DNA of 46,862 nt from HGM05232 sp036661515 (GCA_036661515.1 JAVWYO010000004.1:1-46862); one strand, 5' to 3'. Positions 8,612-17,862 are shown, counted from the stretch's first letter. Numbers and translations are program-made. The notes: generated by a model from the sequence alone, not told the origin.

Positions 8612-8722
8612 AAACTGTTTTAATTGCAATAATTAGAGCCTACTTAAGAGTGATAAATATCTTTTAATGTTTTTAATGTAAGTATTATTTGTGAAGGAAT
8701 AAAATTCTTACTATTTTCGCAA

Positions 8723-9220
8723 ATGGCTTTATCAAAAATTTTCAAATTAATACCACCAACAATGAAATCAGTATCCAATCTGCTTCTTGTAGCTGTAATG
8801 ATAATATATATATTTCTTCCTTTATTTGATTTAGGAATATTCGGAGGACAAACAGGATTTGAATTTACCGAATCGACACTCAACAAATCTACATCACTTG
8901 AAAAAATCATCTTTGCTTTAATTCCGTTTATGGCATGCTTTGGAGCGATTGCCCTAAATTGCCTTAGAAACAAGTTATGGCGCATAGCAAGTTGTCTGTG
9001 CATAGGAATTGCATTATATTTTTATTTTAATGCCTATCAAGCTGGAGGGCTAAGCATGGGAAGCATGAAAATTGCAGGAATTGGTATTGGATATAATATA
9101 GCGCATTGGCTATTGTGGGCAGCACTTGGCATGAATCTGTTATCGCTTATTCCATGTCTTGACACATGCTTCAATAAGAATAAGGCAAAAGGTGAAAGTA
9201 CAATAGAACCTACTGAATAG
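8723..9220 (+). CDS. Hypothetical membrane protein with about four TM segments
   Basis: The 165-residue product is unrecognised. Hydrophobic segments lie at about residues 18-37, 64-80, 90-106 and 125-145, with a soluble loop at about 42-62 and a charged tail containing NKNKAKGE. The start at MALSKIFK is used; MKSVSN 13 codons later is an alternative and would put the first membrane helix nearer the N-terminus. It ends 2 bp from the end of the convergent helicase gene. There is no domain signature and no function is proposed. Confidence 0.7.
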   Translation: MALSKIFKLIPPTMKSVSNLLLVAVMIIYIFLPLFDLGIFGGQTGFEFTESTLNKSTSLEKIIFALIPFMACFGAIALNCLRNKLWRIASCLCIGIALYFYFNAYQAGGLSMGSMKIAGIGIGYNIAHWLLWAALGMNLLSLIPCLDTCFNKNKAKGESTIEPTE

Positions 9221-9222
9221 TT

Positions 9223-10656
9223 TTATAGCGACTCCAGTGGAGAATTAATAAGATACACTTGGCTTGATGCACGCGTAACAGCAGTATATAGCCAACGATA
9301 AAAATCTATACTTCTCATAGCATCTTCGGTGATATACCCCATATCGATAAACACATTTTTCCATTGACCACCTTGCGCCTTGTGGCACGTTACCGTATAG
9401 GCATACTTCACTTGCAAAGCATTATAAAAATCATTATTCTTTAATGCTTTATATTTTTCTCTTGCACTTCCTGGCAATTCGTCCATAATTTCGGAATAAA
9501 GCAATTGATTCTGCTCACGTGTGAGAGCTGGAGCATCAGAGGTGAGAGCATTAAGGATTATTCGAGCATCGAGTTCAACGTTACGATCAGGAAATTCAAG
9601 TTCAACGTCAGCAAAGCGGAAGCCATAGCACGACGTGGTCCCTCGTACTCTTGACACCCTTGCAATGTCTCCATTTGCAATAAAATCTATTTCTTCATAT
9701 TCACGGCTCCAAAAATAGTTATTTTTAGAAACGAGGAGCATATCTCCAGCGACCAACTCATCTTCACGGTATAAAATTTGATTACGAATTGCCATATTAA
9801 ACTGCGTAGCACGTTTATTAGAGCGAGTAATGATTATGGTATTATTTAATCCATCGCGCGCATAACAATCTGATATTTTTTCAAGAAGATATTCGCCAGA
9901 AAGGTTTTGAATATCCTCATATCCTGATAGTTGAAATACTGGGGGCATTAGCTGCTCCGCTTTCATGTTTTGCCGAAGGATAGAAGCATTATAGAGTATT
10001 CCAGATTCTTGTGCCTGACGCGCACTCTTGGTTAGCGTAAACTGATAAATACTAAGCCCATATCCACGTAGTTGCTCTTCGCTAAGAGCAGGACTTTCAG
10101 TCAATCCCACAGGAGGCAACTGTGCATTATCGCCCAGTAAAATAAGACGACAATTTGTGCCACTATACACATACTCCACAAGATCGTCAAGAAGTCGCCC
10201 CGTTCCAAATGAAGCTACGTCGGACGAAGAATTTGGTATCATAGAAGCCTCATCTACAATAAATAGCGTGTCGGTGTGCTTGTTTTCTGAAATTTGAAAT
10301 CCACCATATTCAGGCGAAAAACTCTTTTGCCTATATATTTTACGATGAATGGTAAATGCAGAATGCCCAGAATATTCAGCAAATACCTTTGCTGCACGCC
10401 CAGTAGGAGCAAGCAGAACCGTCTTTTGCTGGTTTTGAGTTAAAGTTTTCACCAAAGCCCCAGTGAGCGAAGTCTTTCCAGTACCAGCATGCCCATTTAG
10501 CAAGAAAATAGAGTCTTGATTTTTAGCATTACAAAAACTTGCAAATGTAACAATAAGCATCGCTTGATCCTCATTTGGAGTATAGGGCAAGTTAGCTAAA
10601 ATGCTTTCGCTAATGGATTTTATAGCCGTTTCATCGTTATTCAAAGTCATGGACAA
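9223..10656 (-). CDS. RecD/Dda-like superfamily 1 DNA helicase (AAA family ATPase)
   Basis: The 477-residue protein is an SF1B-type helicase. Walker A GHAGTGKT is at residues 55-62, the Walker B/DEAD-like IVDEASMIP at about 133-141, and motif III LLGDNAQLPPVG at about 172-183. Near the C-terminus the UvrD_C_2-type motif YAYTVTCHKAQGGQW (about 424-438) contains the motif V/VI region. It is shorter than RecD2 and resembles the stand-alone RecD-like/Dda helicases common in Bacteroidetes, which unwind DNA 5' to 3' in repair or replication. No RecB/RecC partners are adjacent. It is divergent from the DUF3822 gene, with 69 bp between starts. Confidence 0.88.
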   Translation of the reverse strand: MSMTLNNDETAIKSISESILANLPYTPNEDQAMLIVTFASFCNAKNQDSIFLLNGHAGTGKTSLTGALVKTLTQNQQKTVLLAPTGRAAKVFAEYSGHSAFTIHRKIYRQKSFSPEYGGFQISENKHTDTLFIVDEASMIPNSSSDVASFGTGRLLDDLVEYVYSGTNCRLILLGDNAQLPPVGLTESPALSEEQLRGYGLSIYQFTLTKSARQAQESGILYNASILRQNMKAEQLMPPVFQLSGYEDIQNLSGEYLLEKISDCYARDGLNNTIIITRSNKRATQFNMAIRNQILYREDELVAGDMLLVSKNNYFWSREYEEIDFIANGDIARVSRVRGTTSCYGFRFADVELEFPDRNVELDARIILNALTSDAPALTREQNQLLYSEIMDELPGSAREKYKALKNNDFYNALQVKYAYTVTCHKAQGGQWKNVFIDMGYITEDAMRSIDFYRWLYTAVTRASSQVYLINSPLESL

Positions 10657-10684
10657 AAATAGTTTTAAAATCGCTTATTTTTGC

Positions 10685-10692
10685 TACATTTG
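10685..10692 (+). promoter_or_regulatory. Bacteroidetes -7 box for the DUF3822-rsmD operon
   Basis: TACATTTG matches TAnnTTTG and lies 33 bp before the ATG at 10726. Only a TTTT run around 10663 sits at the -33 position, so the upstream box is weak. The site supports 10726 rather than an upstream TTG as the gene start. Confidence 0.5.
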
Positions 10693-10725
10693 CATAGTTT
10701 TTACCAAAAAATATTCAAAAGATTA

Positions 10726-11562
10726 ATGAGTAGCGTTTCCAACATCACAAACGACATCAATATTTCGCATCCTGAGATGTGGAAACTTGCATTGCGTCTT
10801 GATTGTGGTGGGCTTAAATTTATTCTTCACAGCACAGTAGAGGATAATTCACTCATTTATCGAGATATTCGTTTCCCCGATTCAGGCGATAGCTATCTGA
10901 AACGATTAGAGAATACCATATACGACAATCCAATCTTTCTTCAAGAGTATAAAAATGTGTCGATTGTTATCGAGTCACAATCTTTTATAATCATTCCCGA
11001 AGAATATACTGGCGATGACGAAGCAACAGCAAAATTATTTGACTTCTCTTTTCCAAACTTTGAAGGAGAACTTATTAAAAACGCTTTGCAACGTTGCAAA
11101 GCGACAATAGTCTTTGGCATTGAAAAGGGAATAGAATCGTTCTTGCAAAGGACGTTTGACAGCTCCACTCTGTTACATCATCTTAGTCCACTATGTGAAT
11201 ATTTTCATAAAAAGAGTAGTCTTGGCAATGTGTCGAAGCTATATGCCTATTTACACGAAGGGAACCTTAGCGTGTGTATCTTTAATCGTAATGGACTGGC
11301 CTTAGCAAATAGTTTCAAGTGTAGACATATTAATGATGTAGCATATTATATTCTGAATTGCTGGCAAACGCATAAATTAAACGTATTAACCGATGAATTA
11401 CAAGTTTTGGGTAACAAAGATATGCGAGAAGAATTGATGCCAATGCTAAGAAAATATGTAAACTTTGTTATGCCAATGATATTTCCTTCGGCAATATTTA
11501 AGACAGGACAAGATGCGCTAAAAGTTCCGTTTGACTTAATTGTGTTACCACTATGCGAATAA
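10726..11562 (+). CDS. DUF3822 family protein
   Basis: The 278-residue product resembles the DUF3822 family, a Bacteroidetes protein that regularly precedes rsmD. It has no signal peptide or membrane segment. Characteristic stretches are HPEMWKLALRLD near the N-terminus and SFIIIPEEY around residue 90. The shape suggests an actin/RNase H-like or PilM-like fold, but that is conjecture and no function is known. I chose the ATG at 10726; a TTG at 10681 is in frame but overlaps the -7 box. The 3' end overlaps rsmD by 10 bp, implying coupled translation. Confidence 0.8.
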   Translation: MSSVSNITNDINISHPEMWKLALRLDCGGLKFILHSTVEDNSLIYRDIRFPDSGDSYLKRLENTIYDNPIFLQEYKNVSIVIESQSFIIIPEEYTGDDEATAKLFDFSFPNFEGELIKNALQRCKATIVFGIEKGIESFLQRTFDSSTLLHHLSPLCEYFHKKSSLGNVSKLYAYLHEGNLSVCIFNRNGLALANSFKCRHINDVAYYILNCWQTHKLNVLTDELQVLGNKDMREELMPMLRKYVNFVMPMIFPSAIFKTGQDALKVPFDLIVLPLCE

Positions 11563-12101
11563 TAAGAGGTATATATGGACGCAGACGATTTGATGTACCA
11601 ACAAATATCACAGCTCGTCCAACGACAGACTTTGCCCGAGAAAATATCTTTAATGTTCTTGAAAACATCGAAGACTTTGAGGGTCTTGATGCGTTAGATC
11701 TTTTTGCTGGAACTGGTGCTATAAGTTTTGAATTTCTCTCGCGAGGGTGTAATGCAGTGACATCGGTAGAAAAGGCATCTACACAATATAATTTTATAGT
11801 TAAAGTAAAGGATTTGTTAAAGGCAACCAATCATGTAGTTGTGAGAGGTGACGTTTTTAAATTTATTGAGAGTACAACAAAAAAATATGACCTGATATTT
11901 GCTGACCCACCCTATGATTTACCAAACTTGGAAGAGATTCCAACCAAAATATTAAATTCAAAAATGCTAAAGCCCGACACTATTATTGTGATTGAGCATT
12001 CCAAGAACAATGATTTTTCGCAGCTTCCACACTTTGTTCAGCATCGCGTATATGGAAGCGTAAATTTTTCAATATTTCGCATGGATTCAGATGATGAATA
12101 A
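11553..12101 (+). CDS. rsmD: 16S rRNA (guanine(966)-N2)-methyltransferase
   Basis: RsmD methylates G966 of 16S rRNA during 30S assembly using S-adenosylmethionine. Visible motifs are the N-terminal MRIIRGIYGRRRF, RPTTDFARENIFNVL (about residues 24-38), the SAM-binding DLFAGTGAISFE (about 50-61) and the catalytic DPPYDLP (about 113-119, the (N/D)PPY amino-methylase motif). At 182 residues it is family-sized. It overlaps the upstream DUF3822 gene, and the EamA transporter follows after 32 bp on the same strand. Confidence 0.95.
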   Translation: MRIIRGIYGRRRFDVPTNITARPTTDFARENIFNVLENIEDFEGLDALDLFAGTGAISFEFLSRGCNAVTSVEKASTQYNFIVKVKDLLKATNHVVVRGDVFKFIESTTKKYDLIFADPPYDLPNLEEIPTKILNSKMLKPDTIIVIEHSKNNDFSQLPHFVQHRVYGSVNFSIFRMDSDDE

Positions 12102-12133
12102 ACCACGAAATAGACATACACCAAAAAATATAT

Positions 12134-13045
12134 ATGACACCTATTACATCTAACGCTCACCACACCAGTGGTGGAGGCGTGCTTGCTGGAATTTTCGGAG
12201 CAGCAACATTTGGTTTTATTCCCGCATTCAGTATTCCCGCACTTCAAGCAGGAATGTCGCCAACATGCATACTTTTTTATCGATTTGGCATCGCCACGAT
12301 AATCATAGCTATAATTCTTTCATTGCAAGGTAAATCTCTAAAATTGCCAATGCGATTACTTCCCACCATGATTCTTCTTGCAATATTCTATTGCTTTTCT
12401 GGAGGATTACTTGTGATGGGATATAAATATATGTCGGCAGGAGTTACTGGAGTTATACATTTTACTTATCCAGTATTTGTGATGCTTATTTTAGTGATAT
12501 TTTATAATGAACGATTGAAAATATCATCAATGATTGCTATATGTACGGCAATCATGGGTATTTATTGTCTGGGCGTGCTTGGGGGAGAACAATCATTTGT
12601 AAAAGGAGCTAATCCACTCATAGGTGTGATAATTGTTATCTCTTCGGGAATAGCATGTGCCAGCTACATGGTAGGAGTAAATAAGACACAAGCCCGCACA
12701 TTACCATCACTATCGCTCACCTTTTGGTTGTTACTAATCAGCACAGTGATATTTGGCATATTATCATTGTTTAATGGCTCAATGATACTTGTAACCGATT
12801 TAGCTCTAATTGCCGACCTTTCGGCACTTGCATTAATAGCCACCGTAATATCAAACTTCTTACTGGTATATGCAATAAAGCACATTGGCTCAACAAACGC
12901 AGCAATACTTGGCGCAGTGGAACCAGTAACCGCAGTGATATTAGGTATAATATTATTTGGCGAAGCACTTAATGCCCCCATAGTTATAGGAGTATTATTA
13001 ATATTTACAGCCGTAGGAATAGTGGTGATGCGCAATCGCAAATAG
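12134..13045 (+). CDS. DMT-superfamily (EamA) transporter
   Basis: The 303-residue inner-membrane protein has about ten hydrophobic helices arranged as two EamA repeats (about residues 14-145 and 160-300). The second half holds the family-typical GSTNAAILGAVEPVTAVILG segment followed by LFGEAL. Members export or import small metabolites such as amino acids or purines; the substrate is not predictable here. It follows rsmD at 32 bp and is probably co-transcribed with it. Its end faces the end of the TonB-domain gene. Confidence 0.9.
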   Translation: MTPITSNAHHTSGGGVLAGIFGAATFGFIPAFSIPALQAGMSPTCILFYRFGIATIIIAIILSLQGKSLKLPMRLLPTMILLAIFYCFSGGLLVMGYKYMSAGVTGVIHFTYPVFVMLILVIFYNERLKISSMIAICTAIMGIYCLGVLGGEQSFVKGANPLIGVIIVISSGIACASYMVGVNKTQARTLPSLSLTFWLLLISTVIFGILSLFNGSMILVTDLALIADLSALALIATVISNFLLVYAIKHIGSTNAAILGAVEPVTAVILGIILFGEALNAPIVIGVLLIFTAVGIVVMRNRK

Positions 13046-13081
13046 TAGCAAATATGAGCTATTTATCAGGCATGAGCGCCG

Positions 13082-13531
13082 TTATAGGCGGAAAGCGATT
13101 GGGAGAATGCAATGGACTGGAACATTTTCATGGTCAATCTTTCCAGCTTTCCAATTTGGCATTGATGTGATTATTCTTAGAGCTTCTTTGTTTAAAGTCG
13201 ATTCCACACCTTTTATCACTCTAATATTAGAGATAGAGCCATCGGGATTGATAATAAAGCTACAAAGTACACGCCCCTCTATTTTGCGAGCATAGGCGCT
13301 ATAAGGATATTCACGAATGCGATTAATGAAATTTGTAAGTCCTCGTTCTCCACCAGGGAATTGTGGTTGTTCATCAACAGAATCATATTCATATACAATG
13401 TCGTAAGTCGAATATTCGGGTGTCATGGGGTTGCACGTCGTCACCCGCTTCACTTGAGAATGGCTCGGCATGAATGCACACACAGATATTATAAAAAGCA
13501 ATGTTCTTTGTAAAGATATACGCATAGTCAT
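13082..13531 (-). CDS. TonB C-terminal domain protein (energy-transducer family)
   Basis: The 149-residue protein has a cleavable-looking signal (hydrophobic residues about 10-20, ending SHSQ) and then a TonB C-terminal domain. The domain begins with PQFPGGERGLTNFI (about 56-69), continues with GRVLCSFIINPDGSI and ends MPNWKAGK...LPIAFRL, the standard Bacteroidetes TonB-domain pattern. It lacks the long proline-rich periplasmic spacer of a working TonB, so it is more likely a stand-alone periplasmic TonB-domain protein than the energising partner of a receptor. MRISL two codons later is an alternative start. Confidence 0.85.
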   Translation of the reverse strand: MTMRISLQRTLLFIISVCAFMPSHSQVKRVTTCNPMTPEYSTYDIVYEYDSVDEQPQFPGGERGLTNFINRIREYPYSAYARKIEGRVLCSFIINPDGSISNIRVIKGVESTLNKEALRIITSMPNWKAGKIDHENVPVHCILPIAFRL

Positions 13532-13593
13532 TAATTCTAATTAATATATATGATAGCGTGATGGTTTTATTCGATCATCAATTAATTATTACG

Positions 13594-13601
13594 CAAATAT
13601 A
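13594..13601 (-). promoter_or_regulatory. Bacteroidetes -7 box for the TonB-domain gene
   Basis: On the minus strand the site reads TATATTTG, matching TAnnTTTG, 63 bp before the start codon. A possible -33 TTG lies at 13628-13626, but the spacer of 24 bp is long. Confidence 0.4.
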
Positions 13602-13784
13602 TACTTCAATATCATATTTATGAAACAATCAGTGCCGATATTGTAAATGATTAATAATGTTTTGATTATTTTTACAAACGCGCGGCGATAAAAAAGGAGC
13701 TATATTATAATAGATAGCCATAAGATACGTTTAATATTATAGCTTACTAACAAAAATGCAAATGATGATGTAGAATATTATCAC

Positions 13785-13792
13785 TAAATTTG
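13785..13792 (+). promoter_or_regulatory. Bacteroidetes -7 box for porQ-cmk-ispH
   Basis: TAAATTTG matches TAnnTTTG and lies 22 bp before the porQ ATG. No clear -33 TTG is seen at 18-21 bp. The remainder of the 283-bp divergent region (13532-13814) is A+T-rich with no other feature that I can support. Confidence 0.45.
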
Positions 13793-13814
13793 CATAAATT
13801 TATTTTATGGTAAT

Positions 13815-14837
13815 ATGAGATTACGCAATATTGCAACTTTTATAATTATATCCACATGTAGCATGATGAGCCACGCTCAAGATGGTAGTACTGCATATAA
13901 TTTTTTAAATATCACTTCGTCGTCGCACGTTTATGGACTTGGAGGACAAAATATATCAATTATTGATGATGACGTAAATCTCATAAATCAAAATCCAGCA
14001 CTGCTGGGTCCTGAAATAGGGCTACAACTTGGGCTAAATTATATGCGCTATCTTGGTGGTAGCAACTTCTTTGGCGCTACATTTGGCGCAAAAGCTCACG
14101 AACGTGGAGCATGGGCAGCTGGGATTCAATACTTTGGTTATGGCGACATCACATCGGCAGACCCCGATGGCACGATTACGGGCACGTTTAGCCCTAAAGA
14201 TATTACATTTTATGGAATGTATTCTCACGACATTACAGATAGACTACGTGGCGGTATAAATTTGAAATTCATATCTTCAAATTATGAACAATATTCAGCT
14301 TTTGCTATATGTACCGATCTTGGAATAAACTATTATGACCCCGACCATGATTTATCTCTATCACTGGTGCTTAAGAATCTTGGTGGGCAGGTAAAAAAAT
14401 TTAATGACACCTTCGACCGCCTACCTTGGGATATTCAAATCGGGTGGAGTCAATCGTTATCACATCTTCCAATACGATTCTCGGTAACAGCAGTGAATCT
14501 AAATAAGTGGAAACTTCCATATTATGATAAAGAGGATAGCAATTCAACGTCATCAAATATTGTGAAGAAAGAAAACTTTGGTAGCAACCTATTTAGACAT
14601 CTCACTTTTGCAGCAGAATATGTGCCTACCGACCGCATATATATAGGTCTTGGTTATAGCTATAAGACGCGTACCGACATGACAACGTTTTCGCGCAATT
14701 TCTTATCAGGCTTTTCAATAGGCGCTGGATTAAAGGTGAAGATGTTCGGATTTGGCGTAGCACTATCACAGCCACATGTTGGTGGGACAACGTTTATGTT
14801 TAATATCACTACAAATATTCAAGAGTTTCTAAAATAA
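13815..14837 (+). CDS. porQ: Type IX secretion system protein PorQ
   Basis: The 340-residue protein has a signal peptide ending SHAQ (residue 22) and then a beta-barrel-like sequence (PorV/PorQ/FadL-like) full of alternating hydrophobic residues and glycines. The opening STAYNFLNITSSSHVYGLGG followed by LINQNPALLGPE is the PorQ pattern. In T9SS the outer-membrane PorQ works with PorU, PorV and PorZ in the attachment complex that processes cargo at the cell surface. Location just before cmk and ispH is, from memory, the same neighbourhood as in Porphyromonas gingivalis. The other por genes lie 12 kb away. Confidence 0.88.
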   Translation: MRLRNIATFIIISTCSMMSHAQDGSTAYNFLNITSSSHVYGLGGQNISIIDDDVNLINQNPALLGPEIGLQLGLNYMRYLGGSNFFGATFGAKAHERGAWAAGIQYFGYGDITSADPDGTITGTFSPKDITFYGMYSHDITDRLRGGINLKFISSNYEQYSAFAICTDLGINYYDPDHDLSLSLVLKNLGGQVKKFNDTFDRLPWDIQIGWSQSLSHLPIRFSVTAVNLNKWKLPYYDKEDSNSTSSNIVKKENFGSNLFRHLTFAAEYVPTDRIYIGLGYSYKTRTDMTTFSRNFLSGFSIGAGLKVKMFGFGVALSQPHVGGTTFMFNITTNIQEFLK

Positions 14838-14859
14838 TTCTATTCAACGATAAATTATA

Positions 14860-15564
14860 ATGACAACAACACCATTAATTACAATAGCAATCGACGGATT
14901 TTCGTCATCGGGCAAGAGTAGCATGGCTAAGGTTTTAGCGCGCAACATTGGATATGCCTACATTGATAGCGGAGCGATGTATCGTGCAATGACATTATTT
15001 TGCCTCGAAAATAATCTTATCAATGGTAATGACGTAAATCTTACTAAATTACAAGAATTACTGCCCAATATAGAGATTACTTTTTGCGTTAATCCAAAGA
15101 CTGGAAACTCAGAAGCATGCCTTAATGGTAAAAACGTTGAAAGTGAAATACGCGATATGCGTGTATCTAATAGCGTTAGCATAATTAGTGCTATCCCATT
15201 TATCCGCCATGCCCTTGTAAAGCAACAGCAAGCGATGGGGACCGAAAAAGGGATTGTAATGGACGGGCGCGATATAGGCACTACGGTTTTTCCTGATGCT
15301 GAGATGAAAGTATATGTAAATGCGTCACCCGAGACACGCGCACAAAGGCGTTATAAAGAGCTAATTAATAAAGGCACACAGGTGAGCTATGACGAGGTGC
15401 TAAAGAATGTGTGTGACCGCGACCACATTGACCAAACACGCTCCGAAAGCCCACTACGCAAAGCGAGCGATGCTCACGTCCTTGATAATTCAAATATGAG
15501 TATTGATGAACAAAACGAATGGCTACTTAATTTATATAAAGATATTATAGCCCAGCAAAAATAA
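14860..15564 (+). CDS. cmk: Cytidylate kinase
   Basis: The 234-residue enzyme phosphorylates CMP and dCMP with ATP. The P-loop GFSSSGKS is at residues 13-20, followed by the nucleoside-binding IDSGAMYRAMT (about 36-46). DGRDIGT (about 134-140) and the lid/LID-arginine region ETRAQRRYKEL (about 152-162) are also present, as is DRDHIDQTRSESPLRKA near the C-terminus. It lies 22 bp after porQ and 7 bp before ispH, so the three form an operon. Confidence 0.96.
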   Translation: MTTTPLITIAIDGFSSSGKSSMAKVLARNIGYAYIDSGAMYRAMTLFCLENNLINGNDVNLTKLQELLPNIEITFCVNPKTGNSEACLNGKNVESEIRDMRVSNSVSIISAIPFIRHALVKQQQAMGTEKGIVMDGRDIGTTVFPDAEMKVYVNASPETRAQRRYKELINKGTQVSYDEVLKNVCDRDHIDQTRSESPLRKASDAHVLDNSNMSIDEQNEWLLNLYKDIIAQQK

Positions 15565-15571
15565 AAATATT

Positions 15572-16435
15572 ATGGCTACCATTGAAATTGACGATGATTC
15601 GGGGTTCTGCTTTGGTGTAGTAACTGCTATACGCAAGGCTGAAGAGGAACTTGACAAGACAGGCCATTTATACTGCCTTGGCGACATCGTACATAATTCA
15701 AATGAAGTGGAACGGCTACAAGGGAAGGGACTTATCACAATAACACACGATGAATTACGTAAGCTCAAAGATGTTAAGGTGCTACTTCGCGCTCATGGCG
15801 AACCGCCCGAAACGTATCGCATAGCAAAAGCTAATAATATTGAAATAATCGATGCTACATGCCCCGTCGTGCTACAACTTCAACGGAGGATTAATGACAC
15901 ATACAATGCACCAAGCGAGACACACCCTCAGATAGTAATATATGGGAAATTAGGTCATGCCGAAGTTAATGGACTTGTTGGTCAGACTAACGGTGAAGCT
16001 ATTGTTGTAGAAGACATTGATGGACTTTCAAATGTGGATTTCAAACGAGATATAGCACTATATTCGCAAACCACAAAATCGCTACAAGGATTTAAGCACA
16101 TGGTCGAAGAGATACAGCATCGCAAGGGAGAAGATGGGTTTCAAAGCTATGACACTATATGCAGGCAAGTGGCAAATCGCATACCTAAAATACGCCAATT
16201 TGCGCAAAGCCATGAAGTGATACTATTTGTGTGCGGTAGCAAAAGTAGCAACGGCAAAATTCTATTTGAAGAATGCCTAAATTGCAATCCAAATTCATAC
16301 CTTATATCTAACGAAAAAGAGATTAATCCACAATGGCTCACAGGGAAAGAACATATCGGAATATGCGGAGCAACCTCTACCCCTCGCTGGCTAATGAACC
16401 AAGTAAAAGAACACATAAAAGAGTTACTGTCATAA
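15572..16435 (+). CDS. ispH: 4-hydroxy-3-methylbut-2-enyl diphosphate reductase
   Basis: IspH (LytB) is the last MEP-pathway enzyme and reduces HMBPP to IPP and DMAPP. The three [4Fe-4S] cysteines are at positions matching the E. coli enzyme: C13 in GFCFGV, C97 in DATCPVV and C197 in DTICRQVANR. VCGSKSSNGK and GICGATSTPRW follow in the substrate-binding C-terminal lobe. At 287 residues it is slightly short but complete. It is the distal gene of porQ-cmk-ispH; ispG is also in the window (4-5.8 kb). Confidence 0.96.
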   Translation: MATIEIDDDSGFCFGVVTAIRKAEEELDKTGHLYCLGDIVHNSNEVERLQGKGLITITHDELRKLKDVKVLLRAHGEPPETYRIAKANNIEIIDATCPVVLQLQRRINDTYNAPSETHPQIVIYGKLGHAEVNGLVGQTNGEAIVVEDIDGLSNVDFKRDIALYSQTTKSLQGFKHMVEEIQHRKGEDGFQSYDTICRQVANRIPKIRQFAQSHEVILFVCGSKSSNGKILFEECLNCNPNSYLISNEKEINPQWLTGKEHIGICGATSTPRWLMNQVKEHIKELLS

Positions 16436-16547
16436 GACTAATTATCGACAAAAATATGCTATATTGTGATATTTATACACTATAAGCATGTGATTTAATT
16501 ACATTTTCTCTATTTTTATAGCGATATAGACTATTTTTAGCTCCATT

Positions 16548-16569
16548 TTTTGTGTTTTAGAACACAAAA
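16548..16569. promoter_or_regulatory. Perfect 9-bp dyad, candidate operator of the RND efflux operon
   Basis: TTTTGTGTT (16548-16556) and AACACAAAA (16561-16569) form a perfect inverted repeat with a four-base spacer. It covers the proposed -33 element and ends 6 bp before the -7 box, a typical place for a repressor such as a TetR-family protein. No regulator gene is adjacent, so the binder is unknown. It could also form an RNA hairpin, but it lies upstream of the expected transcript start. Confidence 0.55.
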
Positions 16570-16583
16570 GTAGAGTATCTTTG
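16549..16583 (+). promoter_or_regulatory. Bacteroidetes-type promoter of the RND efflux operon
   Basis: TTTG (16549-16552) and a perfect -7 box TATCTTTG (16576-16583) are separated by 23 bp, at the long end of the usual range. The -7 box lies 70 bp before the adaptor-gene ATG, leaving a leader of about 60 nt. Confidence 0.6.
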
Positions 16584-16653
16584 CACAAAATATTGACTTA
16601 CGACATAATAAGAAACAAGAGATATATAGTAATCAGGTAAATAATTTAGAAAA

Positions 16654-17820
16654 ATGAAGAAAGAAATCTTACTTTCGCTAAGCAAAAAGCTATTTTGCCT
16701 ATGCGCTACTGCAAGTTTATTAACAGCTTGCGGAGGCAGTGGAAATCAAGTTCAACAGGCACCACCTGCTCAAGTAGAAACAATAACAATTGCATTGGGA
16801 AATGCAAATCTTGAACGTGCTTACCCTGCTGCAATAAAAGGAAAGACAGACATTGAAATCCGACCACAAGTAAGCGGATTTATAACAAGCGTTTGCGTTG
16901 ATGAGGGTCAAGCAGTAAAGAAAGGTCAACTATTATTTACTATCGACCAAGTTCAACTTGAAGCCGCCGTACGCTCGGCTGAGGCAGTCGTTGCAGCATC
17001 AAATAGTAGTGTATCAACAGCTCGACTAACAACAGCAAACAAGAAAGCACTTTATGATAAAAACATCATAAGCGATTATGAATATCAGACAGCTGCTCTT
17101 AATCTACAATCGGCTCAAGCTCAACTTAATCAAGCTCAAGCCAACCTAACAAATGCACGCAAAAATCTTTCATACGCACGCATTATAGCACCATCAGATG
17201 GATTTGTTGGTTCTATTCCTAATCGTGAAGGATCACTCGCAAGTCCATCATCACAACAACCATTGACAACCATTTCAGATATTTCTGAAGTATATGCTTA
17301 TTTTTCACTTAATGAAAAGGAAATGCTTGAGTTGACAAATAATGGTGAAAAGTCACTAAATGCAGCTATTAAAGATATGCCAACAGTGTCACTTCAATTG
17401 TCTGATGGCAGTCGCTATCCTATTACGGGTTCTATCTCTACCCTTTCGGGCGTGATTGACCAAGGTACAGGTTCAGCAAGTGTTCGCGCACTATTTAAGA
17501 ATACTAATCACATGTTGCGTAGTGGTTCAACTGGTTCTATCCTTATACCACAACCCTCAACCAACTTGATTATTATTCCACAAAAAGCTACATACGAAAT
17601 TCAAGATAAAAAATATGTTTATCTCGTAGGTGATTCAAGCAAGGCAGTATCTACTTCTATTACAGTATCACCAGTTAATGATGGACAAACATATATAGTA
17701 ACATCAGGACTAAAAGTAGGCGACCAAGTGGTTGTTGAAGGTGTAGGAACAGCCGTAAAAGACGGAGTCGTTATTGAGCCAAGAAAGGCAGCAACGAAAC
17801 CAGAAGAGGCTAAAAAATAA
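16654..17820 (+). CDS. RND efflux periplasmic adaptor subunit (AcrA/MexA-type lipoprotein)
   Basis: The 388-residue protein has a lipoprotein signal with lipobox LLTAC (lipidated C26). The membrane-fusion-protein architecture follows in order. A first lipoyl half (about 70-100, IRPQVSGFITSVCVDEGQAV) leads into an Ala/Gln/Asn-rich alpha-helical hairpin (about 105-170). The second lipoyl half comes next (RIIAPSDGFVGSIPNREG, about 180-197), then a beta-barrel and membrane-proximal domain. It bridges the RND pump and the outer-membrane channel. It is the first gene of a three-gene operon. Confidence 0.94.
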   Translation: MKKEILLSLSKKLFCLCATASLLTACGGSGNQVQQAPPAQVETITIALGNANLERAYPAAIKGKTDIEIRPQVSGFITSVCVDEGQAVKKGQLLFTIDQVQLEAAVRSAEAVVAASNSSVSTARLTTANKKALYDKNIISDYEYQTAALNLQSAQAQLNQAQANLTNARKNLSYARIIAPSDGFVGSIPNREGSLASPSSQQPLTTISDISEVYAYFSLNEKEMLELTNNGEKSLNAAIKDMPTVSLQLSDGSRYPITGSISTLSGVIDQGTGSASVRALFKNTNHMLRSGSTGSILIPQPSTNLIIIPQKATYEIQDKKYVYLVGDSSKAVSTSITVSPVNDGQTYIVTSGLKVGDQVVVEGVGTAVKDGVVIEPRKAATKPEEAKK

Positions 17821-17862
17821 GGGCAATAGCCCCTAATATTTCTCATATTAATTTTTTAAAAT

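Noticed and set aside
10681..10725. TTG-initiated N-terminal extension of the DUF3822 protein
   Set aside because: The extension overlaps the TACATTTG -7 box, and the ATG at 10726 gives a normal family start.
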